From assembly GCA_023425025.1 (NCBI GenBank), contig JAFADG010000037.1, positions 1 through 18,175 on the forward strand: a stretch of 18,175 nt of DNA, read 5' to 3'. A model generated the notes under the pieces. The model was not told the DNA's origin. It was given only the letters and a program-made list of their open reading frames with translations, and did no database searches. The position numbers were made by a program, and so were the translations under genes. Shown piece by piece: positions 1-6,728 of the stretch. Each line of letters begins with the position of its first letter. Position 1 is the first letter of the stretch. The DNA is from Bacillota bacterium. Lineage in GTDB: Bacteria; Bacillota; Clostridia; Christensenellales; Aristaeellaceae.

Positions 1-22
1 TTGCTTCGCTCGATTCAGTAGC

Positions 23-81
23 ATCTTTCATCACCTGGTGTTTATTTCGACATTCGCTCTCCTCTTTCCTTTTGGTTCTTA
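23..81 (-). repeat. Purine-rich edge segment, related to the one at 18110-18171
   Basis: Read on the minus strand, this ~60-base purine-rich stretch aligns with gaps to the plus-strand segment at 18110-18171. Shared blocks include CCAAAAGG, AAAGAG, GCGAAT and a final GGTGA...GATG. The two copies point outwards from the window in opposite directions. Each ends in an ATG preceded by a purine-rich ribosome-site-like sequence, so each could be the leader of a gene lying outside the window. On this side an open frame on the minus strand can start at base 31 or 24 and run off the edge, but fewer than 11 codons are visible. Low-complexity purine content could produce the similarity by chance. Confidence 0.3.
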
Positions 82-83
82 AT

Positions 84-116
84 AAAAAATTGCCCGCTGA
101 TACTTTGTCAACGGGC
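84..116 (-). terminator. Intrinsic terminator of gpsA
   Basis: On the minus strand, downstream of the gpsA stop, GCCCGTTGA pairs with TCAGCGGGC (9 bp with one G-T wobble, 7-base loop). AATTTTTTATT follows directly, which is the classic rho-independent layout. Confidence 0.8.
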
Positions 117-118
117 TG

Positions 119-152
119 ACCTTCCCCTAAAAGGGGAAGGCTCTGGCATGTG
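119..152. repeat. Solo arm of palindromic interspersed repeat
   Basis: A 9-bp hairpin (CCTTCCCCT / AGGGGAAGG, loop AAA) plus flanking bases matches the right arm of the repeat at 11086-11210 over about 34 bases with two differences. It sits between the gpsA stop and the gpsA terminator. Only one arm is present, so it looks like a truncated copy. Confidence 0.6.
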
Positions 153-172
153 ATTTCACACTCCCTGAGATG

Positions 173-1129
173 TCAAAACTCCCTTTTCAGGCTTCTTGTA
201 AACAAGGAATCCAGCGTGCTTTTCGGATCCTTTCCATTATATAAGACATCGTACACGGCGTTGCAGATGGGCAGGTCCACGCCATGTTGAATCCCCAGAT
301 TGACAAGCGCCTTCACGGCGTAATATCCTTCCGCCAGCTCTGTATAGGGTTCGTTCAATATGAAGCTTTCCCCGAATGTACGGTTGTGGCTGAACACGGA
401 AAATACGGTCGCCTCATAGTCGCCCAAATGGCAGAGCCCATAGGCGGACAGCTCGCTGCCGCCCATGGCGGAGATCACCCGCGCGATTTCCCTGGTGCCC
501 CTGGACATCAGGGCGCCCTTGAGCGTGGATAATTTCAGCCCGTCCAGCATGCCGGCCGCGATGCCGATGACGTTTTTTGCCGCGGCGCCGATTTCATTGC
601 CGATCAGGTCCTGACCGTAATAAAAGCGGATCAGATCGCTGGAAAAGGCGTCCACCAGCGTGAGCTTTGTTTCATTGTCCAGGCTGTCGATGACCATACA
701 GTTGGGGATGCCCTTGATAAATTCCTGTACATGGCCGGGGCCCAGCCAGACGGCGATACGGTTTGTGGGGTCAAGCGCCTCGGCTGCGATTTGCGACAGC
801 CGCTTGCCGGTGCCTATGTCCAGGCCTTTCATGCACAGAACGATGATCTTGTCTTTGATGGCTTGCCGCGCCAATTGCGCCGTCAGGCTTTGCAGGCCTT
901 GCGAATGGATCGAAATCACAATCGTATCGGAGGAATGCGCGTTTGCAAGGGAAGTGGTCAGCGCGATGCGGTCATTTAGGCTTACAAGGCTGTTGCTTCT
1001 GTGCAGCATCAGCGCCTGCATGTGGGCGGAGCCTTCCCGGCCGTACAGGGTAACCTGATGGCCGATCTTGTCAAGATACCATGCGATAAAAGTGCCCCAG
1101 CGTCCGCAGCCCACGATGGTAATGTTCAT
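173..1129 (-). CDS. gpsA: NAD(P)H-dependent glycerol-3-phosphate dehydrogenase
   Basis: Cytoplasmic enzyme reducing dihydroxyacetone phosphate to sn-glycerol 3-phosphate, the backbone of phospholipids. The 318-residue length is normal for the family. The Rossmann motif GCGRWG lies at residues 7-12, the conserved MKGL lysine at 101, the catalytic lysine in AAAKN at 185, and SRGTREI at 209-215. Asp237 (HLGD) and the HNR segment at 248-250 match the substrate/NAD region. The motif usually read as GLSGLGD is GLCHLGD here, and the usual GPSFAEE block is GPGHVQE. This makes it a divergent GpsA sub-type; I believe similar sequences occur in other Clostridia. The ATG follows GGGAGA about 10 bases upstream. 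It is transcribed alone, divergently from the peptidase gene, from a good promoter at 1186-1214, and ends at the terminator at 84-116. Confidence 0.93.
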   Translation of the reverse strand: MNITIVGCGRWGTFIAWYLDKIGHQVTLYGREGSAHMQALMLHRSNSLVSLNDRIALTTSLANAHSSDTIVISIHSQGLQSLTAQLARQAIKDKIIVLCMKGLDIGTGKRLSQIAAEALDPTNRIAVWLGPGHVQEFIKGIPNCMVIDSLDNETKLTLVDAFSSDLIRFYYGQDLIGNEIGAAAKNVIGIAAGMLDGLKLSTLKGALMSRGTREIARVISAMGGSELSAYGLCHLGDYEATVFSVFSHNRTFGESFILNEPYTELAEGYYAVKALVNLGIQHGVDLPICNAVYDVLYNGKDPKSTLDSLFTRSLKREF

Positions 1130-1185
1130 TCAGTCACTTCTCCCGGCGTGATTGTCGTGCCGAAACCAAGGCCGTACGCGTACTT

Positions 1186-1214
1186 ATGATACAGTCGCGG
1201 CATGGAGATGTCAA
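1186..1214 (-). promoter_or_regulatory. gpsA promoter
   Basis: Minus strand: TTGACA (1214-1209), a 17-base spacer and TATCAT (1191-1186). This is a near-consensus sigma-A promoter giving a leader of roughly 50 bases before the gpsA ATG. Confidence 0.75.
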
Positions 1215-1304
1215 TTTGCGCAAATCTGATCGCACGGTTTATGGTGTTACCGGGGTATCCTTTTGATGCATCCTGTTATCTTTTCGCGGACGCAAAAAAA
1301 ACAG

Positions 1305-1333
1305 TGGAAACAACGGCAGGCTTGTGGTAAAAT
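1305..1333 (+). promoter_or_regulatory. Promoter of the peptidase-efp operon
   Basis: TGGAAA at 1305-1310, a 17-base spacer, and TAAAAT at 1328-1333. The -10 is preceded by TGG, giving an extended -10 that compensates for the weak -35. It lies about 57 bases before the TTG start. The rest of 1215-1389 holds nothing else that I can identify. Confidence 0.5.
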
Positions 1334-1389
1334 ACCAAAGGATATGCCTTGTTTCTCCATGGGCATTTCAGGAAGGGATGTGACCTGAC

Positions 1390-2457
1390 TTGGACCGCTC
1401 TTATAAATTAACCGATGCGATGCATATTGGCGCCGGCGAAGCGGTGCTTTTGCATAAGCCCTCCAATATGTTTTATATCAGCGGCTACACCGGCGAGGGG
1501 CTGGTGCTGCTGACTGCAAACAAGAAGGCCATCATCACGGATTTTCGCTATACCGAGCAGGCGCAAAATCAGGCGCCCGGTTACCAGGTGCTTATGACCA
1601 CCAGGGACTGCGACCAAAACCAGACGGTTTATAAAGTCCTGAAAGAGCAGAATATATCAAAAGCTTATTATGAGGACGACCACATCACCGTGCGGGACTT
1701 TCGCGGCATGGAAAAGGTGATGGAAGGTGTGTCCTTTTTGCCGGTGGACAAAGCGCCGGAAAAGCTGCGCGAGTTAAAGGATGAAACCGAGATCGAGAAG
1801 CTGGCCCGCGCCTGCAAAATCACCAGCGAAGCTTTTACATACATCCTTGGCGTGATCAGGGAAGGCATGACGGAGCTTGAGATCGCCAGGGCGCTGGAGC
1901 ATTATATGCTGACCCACGGCGCGCAGGAGCTGGCTTTCCATACCATCATCGCTTCCGGCGAAAACGGTTCGCTGCCCCACGCCATCCCCGGCGAGCGCAA
2001 GGTGCGCAGCGGCGATATGATCACGCTGGATTTTGGCGCGAAGGTGGACGGCTACTGTGCCGATATGACAAGGACCATCGCTCTGGGTCAGCCCAGTGAA
2101 AAGATGCGCCATGTGTATGATGTCGTCTTCACCGCCCAGCAAATGGCGCAGGATGCGCTGATGGCCGGCAAGGTATGCCGCGAGATCGACGCCATCGCCC
2201 GGGAATATATTGCCGCCCAAGGCTTCGGCGAAAATTTCGGCCACGGTCTGGGTCATTCCCTGGGGATCGATATTCACGAAAATCCCAGGCTTTCCATGCT
2301 TTGTGCCGACATCACCCAGGAAAACCAGGTGCTGACCGTGGAGCCCGGCGTATATCTGCCCGGCATTGGCGGCGTGCGCATTGAAAACAGCTGTGTCGTC
2401 ACCAAGGACGGCTGCTACTCTCTGACAACCGCGCCCAAAGAATTGATTATCCTGTAA
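1390..2457 (+). CDS. Xaa-Pro aminopeptidase/dipeptidase, M24B (PepP/PepQ/YqhT type)
   Basis: Cytoplasmic dimetal peptidase of the pita-bread fold that cleaves the bond before proline. Residues 10-125 form the non-catalytic N-terminal domain (compare KPSNMFYISGYTGE with the family's typical start). The catalytic domain follows from about 133. All five metal ligands are visible: Asp214 (TLDFGA), Asp225 (CADMTRT), His289 (GHGLGHS), Glu318 (TVEPG) and Glu332 (RIEN). His197 is the usual extra active-site histidine. The start is TTG with GGAAGGG about 12 bases upstream; an in-frame ATG at 1420 is the alternative. It sits 59 bases before efp with no terminator between, the same arrangement as Bacillus yqhT-efp, so it is likely the first gene of that operon. 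PepP cannot be separated from PepQ by eye. Confidence 0.9.
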   Translation: MDRSYKLTDAMHIGAGEAVLLHKPSNMFYISGYTGEGLVLLTANKKAIITDFRYTEQAQNQAPGYQVLMTTRDCDQNQTVYKVLKEQNISKAYYEDDHITVRDFRGMEKVMEGVSFLPVDKAPEKLRELKDETEIEKLARACKITSEAFTYILGVIREGMTELEIARALEHYMLTHGAQELAFHTIIASGENGSLPHAIPGERKVRSGDMITLDFGAKVDGYCADMTRTIALGQPSEKMRHVYDVVFTAQQMAQDALMAGKVCREIDAIAREYIAAQGFGENFGHGLGHSLGIDIHENPRLSMLCADITQENQVLTVEPGVYLPGIGGVRIENSCVVTKDGCYSLTTAPKELIIL

Positions 2458-2516
2458 TATGGCTGGTCAAACTTTCGCATGATACATAAGGGCAACACAA
2501 GATGGAGGAATGTAAA

Positions 2517-3074
2517 ATGATTACTGCTGGTGATTTCCGCAAGAACATTACCGTTGAATGGGACGGAGGCGTCTGGAATATTGTGGATTTCCAGCACGTG
2601 AAACCCGGCAAAGGCGCGGCGTTTGTACGCTGCAAGATCAAGAACGTCATGACCGGGGCCGTGGTGGAACGCACTTTCAACCCCACTGACAAAATGCCCA
2701 GGGCTGTCATCGAAACCAAGGAAATGCAGTACCTGTACAACGACAGCGGCCTGTACTACTTCATGGACCTGGAGACGTTTGAACAGATGCCGGTGAATCA
2801 GGGAACGGTGGAAGATGCCATCCCCTTCGTCAAGGAAAATACCAACGTCACCGTACGCTTCTTCAAGGGCTCCGCTTTCTCTGTGGAAGCGCCCAACTTT
2901 GTGGAACTGCAGGTCACCGATACCGAGCCCGGCTTCAAGGGCGATACCGCCTCCACCACCTACAAGCCTGCCACGCTGGAAACCGGCTATACCCTGCAGG
3001 TACCGCTTTTCATTAATACCGGGGATCGGATCCGCGTGGATACTCGCGTAGGCGAATACATGGAACGCGCCTGA
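2517..3074 (+). CDS. efp: Elongation factor P
   Basis: Ribosome-binding factor that relieves stalling at polyproline stretches; it enters the E site as a tRNA-shaped three-domain protein. The ATG at 2517 is chosen because GGAGG lies 8 bases upstream and it gives exactly 185 residues beginning MITAGDFRKN, the standard family length. An earlier ATG at 2502 would place the ribosome site inside the gene. The modification loop reads HVKPGKGAAFVR with Lys32 at the tip, the position that is post-translationally modified in many bacteria. The C-terminal OB domain carries the family signature near residues 145-180 (GDTASTTYKPATLETG, then VPLFINTGD). The middle gene of the operon; only 36 bases separate it from the next gene. 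Confidence 0.96.
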   Translation: MITAGDFRKNITVEWDGGVWNIVDFQHVKPGKGAAFVRCKIKNVMTGAVVERTFNPTDKMPRAVIETKEMQYLYNDSGLYYFMDLETFEQMPVNQGTVEDAIPFVKENTNVTVRFFKGSAFSVEAPNFVELQVTDTEPGFKGDTASTTYKPATLETGYTLQVPLFINTGDRIRVDTRVGEYMERA

Positions 3075-3110
3075 TGGACGGACCGCGCAATGCGGGAAAG
3101 GGAGAAGAAC

Positions 3111-3560
3111 ATGAGCAATCTCACAGATCGGGCTTCCTTTTTGAGGGGCTTGGCCCAGGGTATGCAACTGAACAAGGATACCAACGAAGGCAAGCTTCTT
3201 GGGGAAATCATCGACGTGCTTGGCGAAATGGCCAAGGAGATGGAAAAGCTGCAGGAAGCGTATGACGAGCTCAACGAATACGTGGAAAGCATCGACGATG
3301 ATCTGGCCGACATGGAAGAAGTGATCTTCGGCGAGGACGAGGATGACGACGACGAGTGCGGCGACGACTGCGACTGCCACGATGATGAGGACGGCGAAGG
3401 TGAAACCATCACCTATGCCTGCCCCCACTGCGGCCATGAAATGGAATTCAACGCCGGCGATGTGGACTTTGACGAGGATGTGCTCTGCCCCGCCTGCAAG
3501 AAGCCCGTTTTCCCGGAGTATGAGCCGGACGATGACGACGAGGATGACGACGAAGAGTAA
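3111..3560 (+). CDS. Acidic zinc-ribbon protein, CD1247 N-terminal-domain type
   Basis: A 149-residue protein of unknown function. Residues 1-70 form a helical, probably coiled-coil domain (SNLTDRASFLRGLAQGM, then heptad-like KEMEKLQEAYDEL). I recognise this as the domain named after C. difficile CD1247, found next to efp in Clostridia. An Asp/Glu-rich stretch (about 74-98) contains C83, C87, C89 and H90. A zinc ribbon follows with CPHC (104-107) and CPAC (126-129), then an almost purely acidic tail. The ATG at 3111 is preferred over 3090 because AAGGGAGAAG ends just upstream and the domain begins there. Last gene of the operon, followed by a terminator. Such proteins are sometimes mislabelled as transcription regulators; no helix-turn-helix is evident. 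The link to efp is conserved context, not proof of a shared role. Confidence 0.82.
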   Translation: MSNLTDRASFLRGLAQGMQLNKDTNEGKLLGEIIDVLGEMAKEMEKLQEAYDELNEYVESIDDDLADMEEVIFGEDEDDDDECGDDCDCHDDEDGEGETITYACPHCGHEMEFNAGDVDFDEDVLCPACKKPVFPEYEPDDDDEDDDEE

Positions 3561-3575
3561 TCTTTGATACAGCAT

Positions 3576-3610
3576 GCAAAAGGCTCCGCTTCAAACGCGG
3601 GGCCTTTTGC
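3576..3610 (+). terminator. Terminator of the peptidase-efp operon
   Basis: GCAAAAGGCTCCGC pairs with GCGGGGCCTTTTGC over 14 bp with one G-T wobble and a 7-base loop. The T run is inside the 3' arm (CCTTTTGC) rather than after it, mirrored by AAAA on the 5' arm, so it could work in both directions. Confidence 0.65.
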
Positions 3611-3719
3611 GTGTCAAAAAAGGGGGATGTGCCGCTTTTGGGCGCATAAAGAGGCCCGGCGCACGCCGTGGACCCCTGATTTTCGCGGAGAAAGGAATTG
3701 CAGATTTTTCCGCCCAGCC

Positions 3720-3748
3720 TTTACAACAGGCCGTTTCTTGCGTATAAT
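3720..3748 (+). promoter_or_regulatory. Strong promoter of the ECF-coaX-hom operon
   Basis: TTTACA at 3720-3725, exactly 17 bases, then a perfect TATAAT at 3743-3748. Transcription would start near 3755, leaving a leader of about 115 bases before the ECF gene. The gene-free stretch 3561-3870 holds the preceding terminator, about 110 bases (3611-3719) in which I see nothing, this promoter, and the leader. Confidence 0.8.
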
Positions 3749-3870
3749 GGCTTATACCATAAGCATATGGCCGAAAAAGCCGTCATCTTTGGAGGCGGAC
3801 TGGCCGTTAGGCTATGGGGAAACACTTATTTCGTCAGGTATCCAAAGCGAACTTGAACGGAGGGAATTTC
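3749..3870 (+). promoter_or_regulatory. Possible structured leader upstream of the ECF transporter gene
   Basis: The leader contains GCTTAT/ATAAGC with a 3-base loop near its start. A small hairpin ATGGC/GCCGT follows with an A-rich loop. A long-range perfect 7-bp pair, CTTTGGA (3787-3793) with TCCAAAG (3841-3847), would enclose a 47-base domain ending about 23 bases before the start codon. It matches no riboswitch class I know. A pantothenate- or CoA-responsive element is a guess from the downstream genes only. Confidence 0.25.
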
Positions 3871-4503
3871 ATGACAACCACCAAAAGGAGTCTTTCCAGG
3901 GATCAAATCCGCCGGCTCATTATCACAGGTATGCTCGCAGCCATCGTCATCATTTTCGTTCTGACACCGCTTGGCATGCTGCAAATTGGCCCCGTTGCCA
4001 CTACCTTTGCCCACATTCCCGTACTGATCGGTTTGTTGGCGGAGGGTCCCGGTGTCGGGCTGGTATTGGCGCTGTTTTTTGGCGGATTCAGTATGTTTCG
4101 TGCCTATCAAAATCCCGCAGGTCTGGCCATTTTCTTTCAAGACCCCCTTGTTTCCATTCTGCCGCGTATCCTCATCCCGCTTGCGGCATGGGGCGTCTAT
4201 CAGTTGCTGAAAAAGTGGCTGCCGGAGGGGAAAAGCAAACTGCGGTTTGCCTGGGGCGCCGCCGGCCTGGCGGGGAGCCTGACCAATACGGTGTTTGTGC
4301 TTTTCTCTATTTACCTGCTATATGGCAAGAAGGTAGAGGAAATTATCAGTTCAGTGCCCGACCTTACGCAGTACGCCAGCGCCGGGGGCAAGTTCCTGCT
4401 CTTCGGCATAGCATTGCCCAATGGCATCCCGGAGGCGATTGTGACCTTGATCCTGGTTCCTGCCATCATGACGGCGGTGACAGCAGTCAAAAAGCGCAGA
4501 TAA
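3871..4503 (+). CDS. ECF transporter S component, probably pantothenate-type (PanT-like)
   Basis: Integral membrane substrate-capture subunit of an energy-coupling-factor vitamin transporter; it would work with shared EcfA, EcfA' and EcfT subunits that are not in this window. The 210-residue protein has about six hydrophobic segments (roughly 14-33, 44-58, 61-77, 97-116, 126-151 and 174-203) and a basic C-terminus (KKRR). The block TPLGMLQIGP, followed by HIPVLIGLLAEGP, is typical of this ECF S subfamily. The ATG at 3871 is chosen because GGAGGG lies just upstream; an earlier ATG at 3814 would put that site inside the gene. The stop codon overlaps the ribosome site of coaX, 14 bases before its start. 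Pantothenate as substrate is inferred from coaX and the sequence type; another vitamin is possible. Confidence 0.82.
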   Translation: MTTTKRSLSRDQIRRLIITGMLAAIVIIFVLTPLGMLQIGPVATTFAHIPVLIGLLAEGPGVGLVLALFFGGFSMFRAYQNPAGLAIFFQDPLVSILPRILIPLAAWGVYQLLKKWLPEGKSKLRFAWGAAGLAGSLTNTVFVLFSIYLLYGKKVEEIISSVPDLTQYASAGGKFLLFGIALPNGIPEAIVTLILVPAIMTAVTAVKKRR

Positions 4504-4517
4504 AGGAGACTTACCGC

Positions 4518-5285
4518 ATGATCTTCACTATGGACGTAGGCAATACCAACATCAAGACCGCCTTGTTTGACGGAGCGGAGCTGGTGAAGTATTGGCGCGT
4601 CTCCACCAGCAACACGTACACCAGCGACGAATACGGCATACTGCTTCATAACCTGTTTGCCCACGCGGGGCTGAACATGGAGCGTGTGGAGGGTATCATC
4701 ATCTCCAGCGTGGTGCCTACCATCAATTTCACTCTGGAGCACATGTGCCAGAACTATTTTCATAAGGAGCCTATGACCGTGGTGCCGGGCATCCGCACCG
4801 GCATCAACATCAAGTACGAAAATCCCAGGGAACTGGGCAGCGACCGCATTGCCAACGCGGTCGCTGCGTACGATCAATATGGGGGCCCTTGTATCTTTAT
4901 TGATTTTGGCACCGCCACCTCCTTTGGCGTCGTCAATGAAAAGGGCGCGTTCCTGGGCGGCTGCATCTGTCCCGGCATCAAGCTGGCCAGCGAGGCACTG
5001 GTATCCGGCGCGGCCAAGCTGCCCAGATTCGAGCTGGTACGGCCGGAAGCCGTCATCGGGCGGACGACGGTGCAGAATCTGCAGGCCGGTTTGTTTTACG
5101 GCTATGTAGGACAGGTGAACTACATCATACATAAAATGAAGCAGGAGATCGGCGACGAAAAGGCCTTTGTCGTCGCCACCGGCGGCCTTTCGCGGCTTAT
5201 CTCCCCGGAATCAAAAGAAATCGACAAACTCGATGGTCTTTTGACGCTGAAGGGTCTGCGTTTGATTTATGAACGAAACGTATAG
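4518..5285 (+). CDS. coaX: Type III pantothenate kinase
   Basis: Phosphorylates pantothenate with ATP, the first step of CoA synthesis. At 255 residues it has the normal family length. The ASKHA phosphate motif DVGNTN is at residues 6-11. GSDR at 107-110 carries the catalytic Asp109. IDFGTATS at 128-135 is the second phosphate motif with the cation-binding Asp129, and GGCICPG (147-153) and ATGG (220-223) complete the signature. The ATG follows AAAGGAG at a 9-base spacing. The open frame continues upstream to 3564, but that part lies in the ECF gene and leader in another frame and is not coding. Coupled with the ECF gene, it suggests salvage of external pantothenate trapped by phosphorylation. 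Type III kinases are not inhibited by CoA, so supply would have to be controlled at expression or uptake. Confidence 0.95.
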   Translation: MIFTMDVGNTNIKTALFDGAELVKYWRVSTSNTYTSDEYGILLHNLFAHAGLNMERVEGIIISSVVPTINFTLEHMCQNYFHKEPMTVVPGIRTGINIKYENPRELGSDRIANAVAAYDQYGGPCIFIDFGTATSFGVVNEKGAFLGGCICPGIKLASEALVSGAAKLPRFELVRPEAVIGRTTVQNLQAGLFYGYVGQVNYIIHKMKQEIGDEKAFVVATGGLSRLISPESKEIDKLDGLLTLKGLRLIYERNV

Positions 5286-5296
5286 GTGATAGCATT

Positions 5297-6589
5297 ATGA
5301 AAACGGTGACGGTAGGATTTTTGGGGTGCGGCAACGTGGGCTGCGGCGTATGGGAGCTGCTGTCCGGCTTTGCCCAGGAATTGGTTCACCGCAATGACTT
5401 GAAAATTATTGTCAAGCGGATTCTGGTCCGGGATATGAAGAAAGCCCGCAACGCCAGCGTGCCTGCCGAACTGTTGACCTGCGACCCCAAGGATGTGCTG
5501 GATGACCCGGAAATCAGCATTGTGGTGGAATTTATGGGCGGGGAGCAGCCTGCCACCCAGTATATGCTCCGCGCGCTGAACAACAAAAAAACGGTGGTCA
5601 CCGCCAATAAGGTGGCCGTGGCGCTGCATTGGCCGGAACTTCAAAGGGCCGCCCAGGAAAACGGCATGGGCCTGTATTATGAAGCCAGCGTCTGCGGCGC
5701 CATCCCTATCATTCATACGCTGACCGAATCGCTGCAGGCCAACCGCATCACCAGGCTTATGGGCATTATCAACGGCACCACCAACTATATTTTAAGCCGT
5801 ATGTCCCAAAATGGGGAGGGTTATGAGGCTGTGCTCTACGACGCCCAACGCCTGGGGCTGGCCGAACCGGACCCCGCCTCCGACGTGGAAGGGCTGGATG
5901 CCGCCTACAAGCTTTCCATCATGGCCTCCCTGGCGTTCCATGCCAGGGTTCCCTTTGACAAGGTGTTCTGCCAGGGCATTACCGAGATCACGGCCATGGA
6001 CATTGCCTGCGGCAAGGAAATGGGCCTGACGCTAAAGCTTTTGGCCATCGCGAAAAAAATAGGCAACACGGTGGAAGCCAGGGTGCACCCCACCTTTATT
6101 CCCAGCGGCCATCCCCTGGCCGCCGTCAGCGGTTCCTTCAACGCCGTATATCTGTATGGCCACGCCTGCCGTGAAATGATGCTTCAGGGCCGCGGCGCCG
6201 GCGACCTGCCCACGGCCAGCGCTGTAGTCAGCGACCTCATTCACGCCGCCACCCACGGCATCCATTCCCATCCCACCTTCGTCAATGAAGCGCAGCCGCC
6301 CAAGGATCTGTGTTTTAACGATGATTGGGAAAGCGAGTATTTCATCCGCATGTCCGCCATCGACGCGCCCGGCGTATTGAGCCAGGTATCCGGCTGCTTT
6401 GCCAGGCATGGCGTATCCATCGCCTCCATGCTGCAAAAGGAATCGGCGGAAAGCGGTGGGCATGTGCCCTTGATTTTCATTACCCACAAGGCCCGGGAAC
6501 AGGCCATGCTGGCCTCCCTGAAGGAATTGGATCCCGACATCGTGGAGCATTACCGTATGATCCGCGTGGAAGGGAAAACAACCTACTGA
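5297..6589 (+). CDS. hom: Homoserine dehydrogenase
   Basis: Reduces aspartate semialdehyde to homoserine, the branch point to threonine and methionine. The 430-residue protein has the three-domain monofunctional form. The Rossmann motif GFLGCGNVG is at 7-15. TANK, with the conserved Lys105, is at 102-105. The substrate domain contains INGTTNYIL (158-166) and LGLAEPDPASDVEGLDAAYK (186-205), holding Glu190, Asp201 and the catalytic Lys205. A C-terminal ACT domain (about 348-425) probably binds threonine for feedback control. The ATG is preceded by AGGTGA, and the gap after coaX is only 11 bases, so it is the last gene of the ECF-coaX-hom operon. No thrB or thrC is nearby. A strong terminator follows. 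Confidence 0.95.
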   Translation: MKTVTVGFLGCGNVGCGVWELLSGFAQELVHRNDLKIIVKRILVRDMKKARNASVPAELLTCDPKDVLDDPEISIVVEFMGGEQPATQYMLRALNNKKTVVTANKVAVALHWPELQRAAQENGMGLYYEASVCGAIPIIHTLTESLQANRITRLMGIINGTTNYILSRMSQNGEGYEAVLYDAQRLGLAEPDPASDVEGLDAAYKLSIMASLAFHARVPFDKVFCQGITEITAMDIACGKEMGLTLKLLAIAKKIGNTVEARVHPTFIPSGHPLAAVSGSFNAVYLYGHACREMMLQGRGAGDLPTASAVVSDLIHAATHGIHSHPTFVNEAQPPKDLCFNDDWESEYFIRMSAIDAPGVLSQVSGCFARHGVSIASMLQKESAESGGHVPLIFITHKAREQAMLASLKELDPDIVEHYRMIRVEGKTTY

Positions 6590-6607
6590 TCGGAGAGCAG
6601 GGCATGT

Positions 6608-6638
6608 GGCGGGAGTGGGGGTACTCCCGCCTTTTTTT
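6608..6638 (+). terminator. Terminator after hom
   Basis: GGCGGGAGT pairs perfectly with ACTCCCGCC (9 bp, 6-base loop), followed by seven T. A textbook rho-independent terminator ending the ECF-coaX-hom operon. Confidence 0.9.
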
Positions 6639-6688
6639 GACAACTTTCGCTATACTAACGCAAGCATCGTGCGATTTCAAATGAGATA

Positions 6689-6697
6689 TGGTATACT
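6689..6697 (+). promoter_or_regulatory. Extended -10 promoter of ppk1
   Basis: TG-G-TATACT is an extended -10 element with no convincing -35. It lies about 31 bases before the ppk1 start, so the leader would be very short (about 25 bases). Confidence 0.55.
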
Positions 6698-6728
6698 GGT
6701 ACAAAATGCAGGAGGAGTCGTCACTTCC

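Noticed and set aside
2415..3575. A 386-codon minus-strand open frame opposite efp and the acidic protein
   Set aside because: Antisense to two well-supported genes; its valine/histidine-rich translation simply mirrors the Asp/Glu codons of the acidic protein.
3749..3870. Known riboswitch (TPP, THF, preQ1, FMN or cobalamin)
   Set aside because: None of the conserved cores that I know for these classes can be found in the leader.
3564..4517. Long N-terminal extension of coaX, or a fused gene
   Set aside because: The extra frame overlaps the terminator, promoter, leader and ECF gene in a different frame. The standard CoaX start with a ribosome site is at 4518.
6637..6642. Perfect TTGACA as the -35 of ppk1
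   Set aside because: The nearest -10-like hexamer (TATACT at 6651) is only 8 bases away and nothing fits at 16-18 bases; it is the tail of the terminator T run. The extended -10 at 6689-6697 is better.
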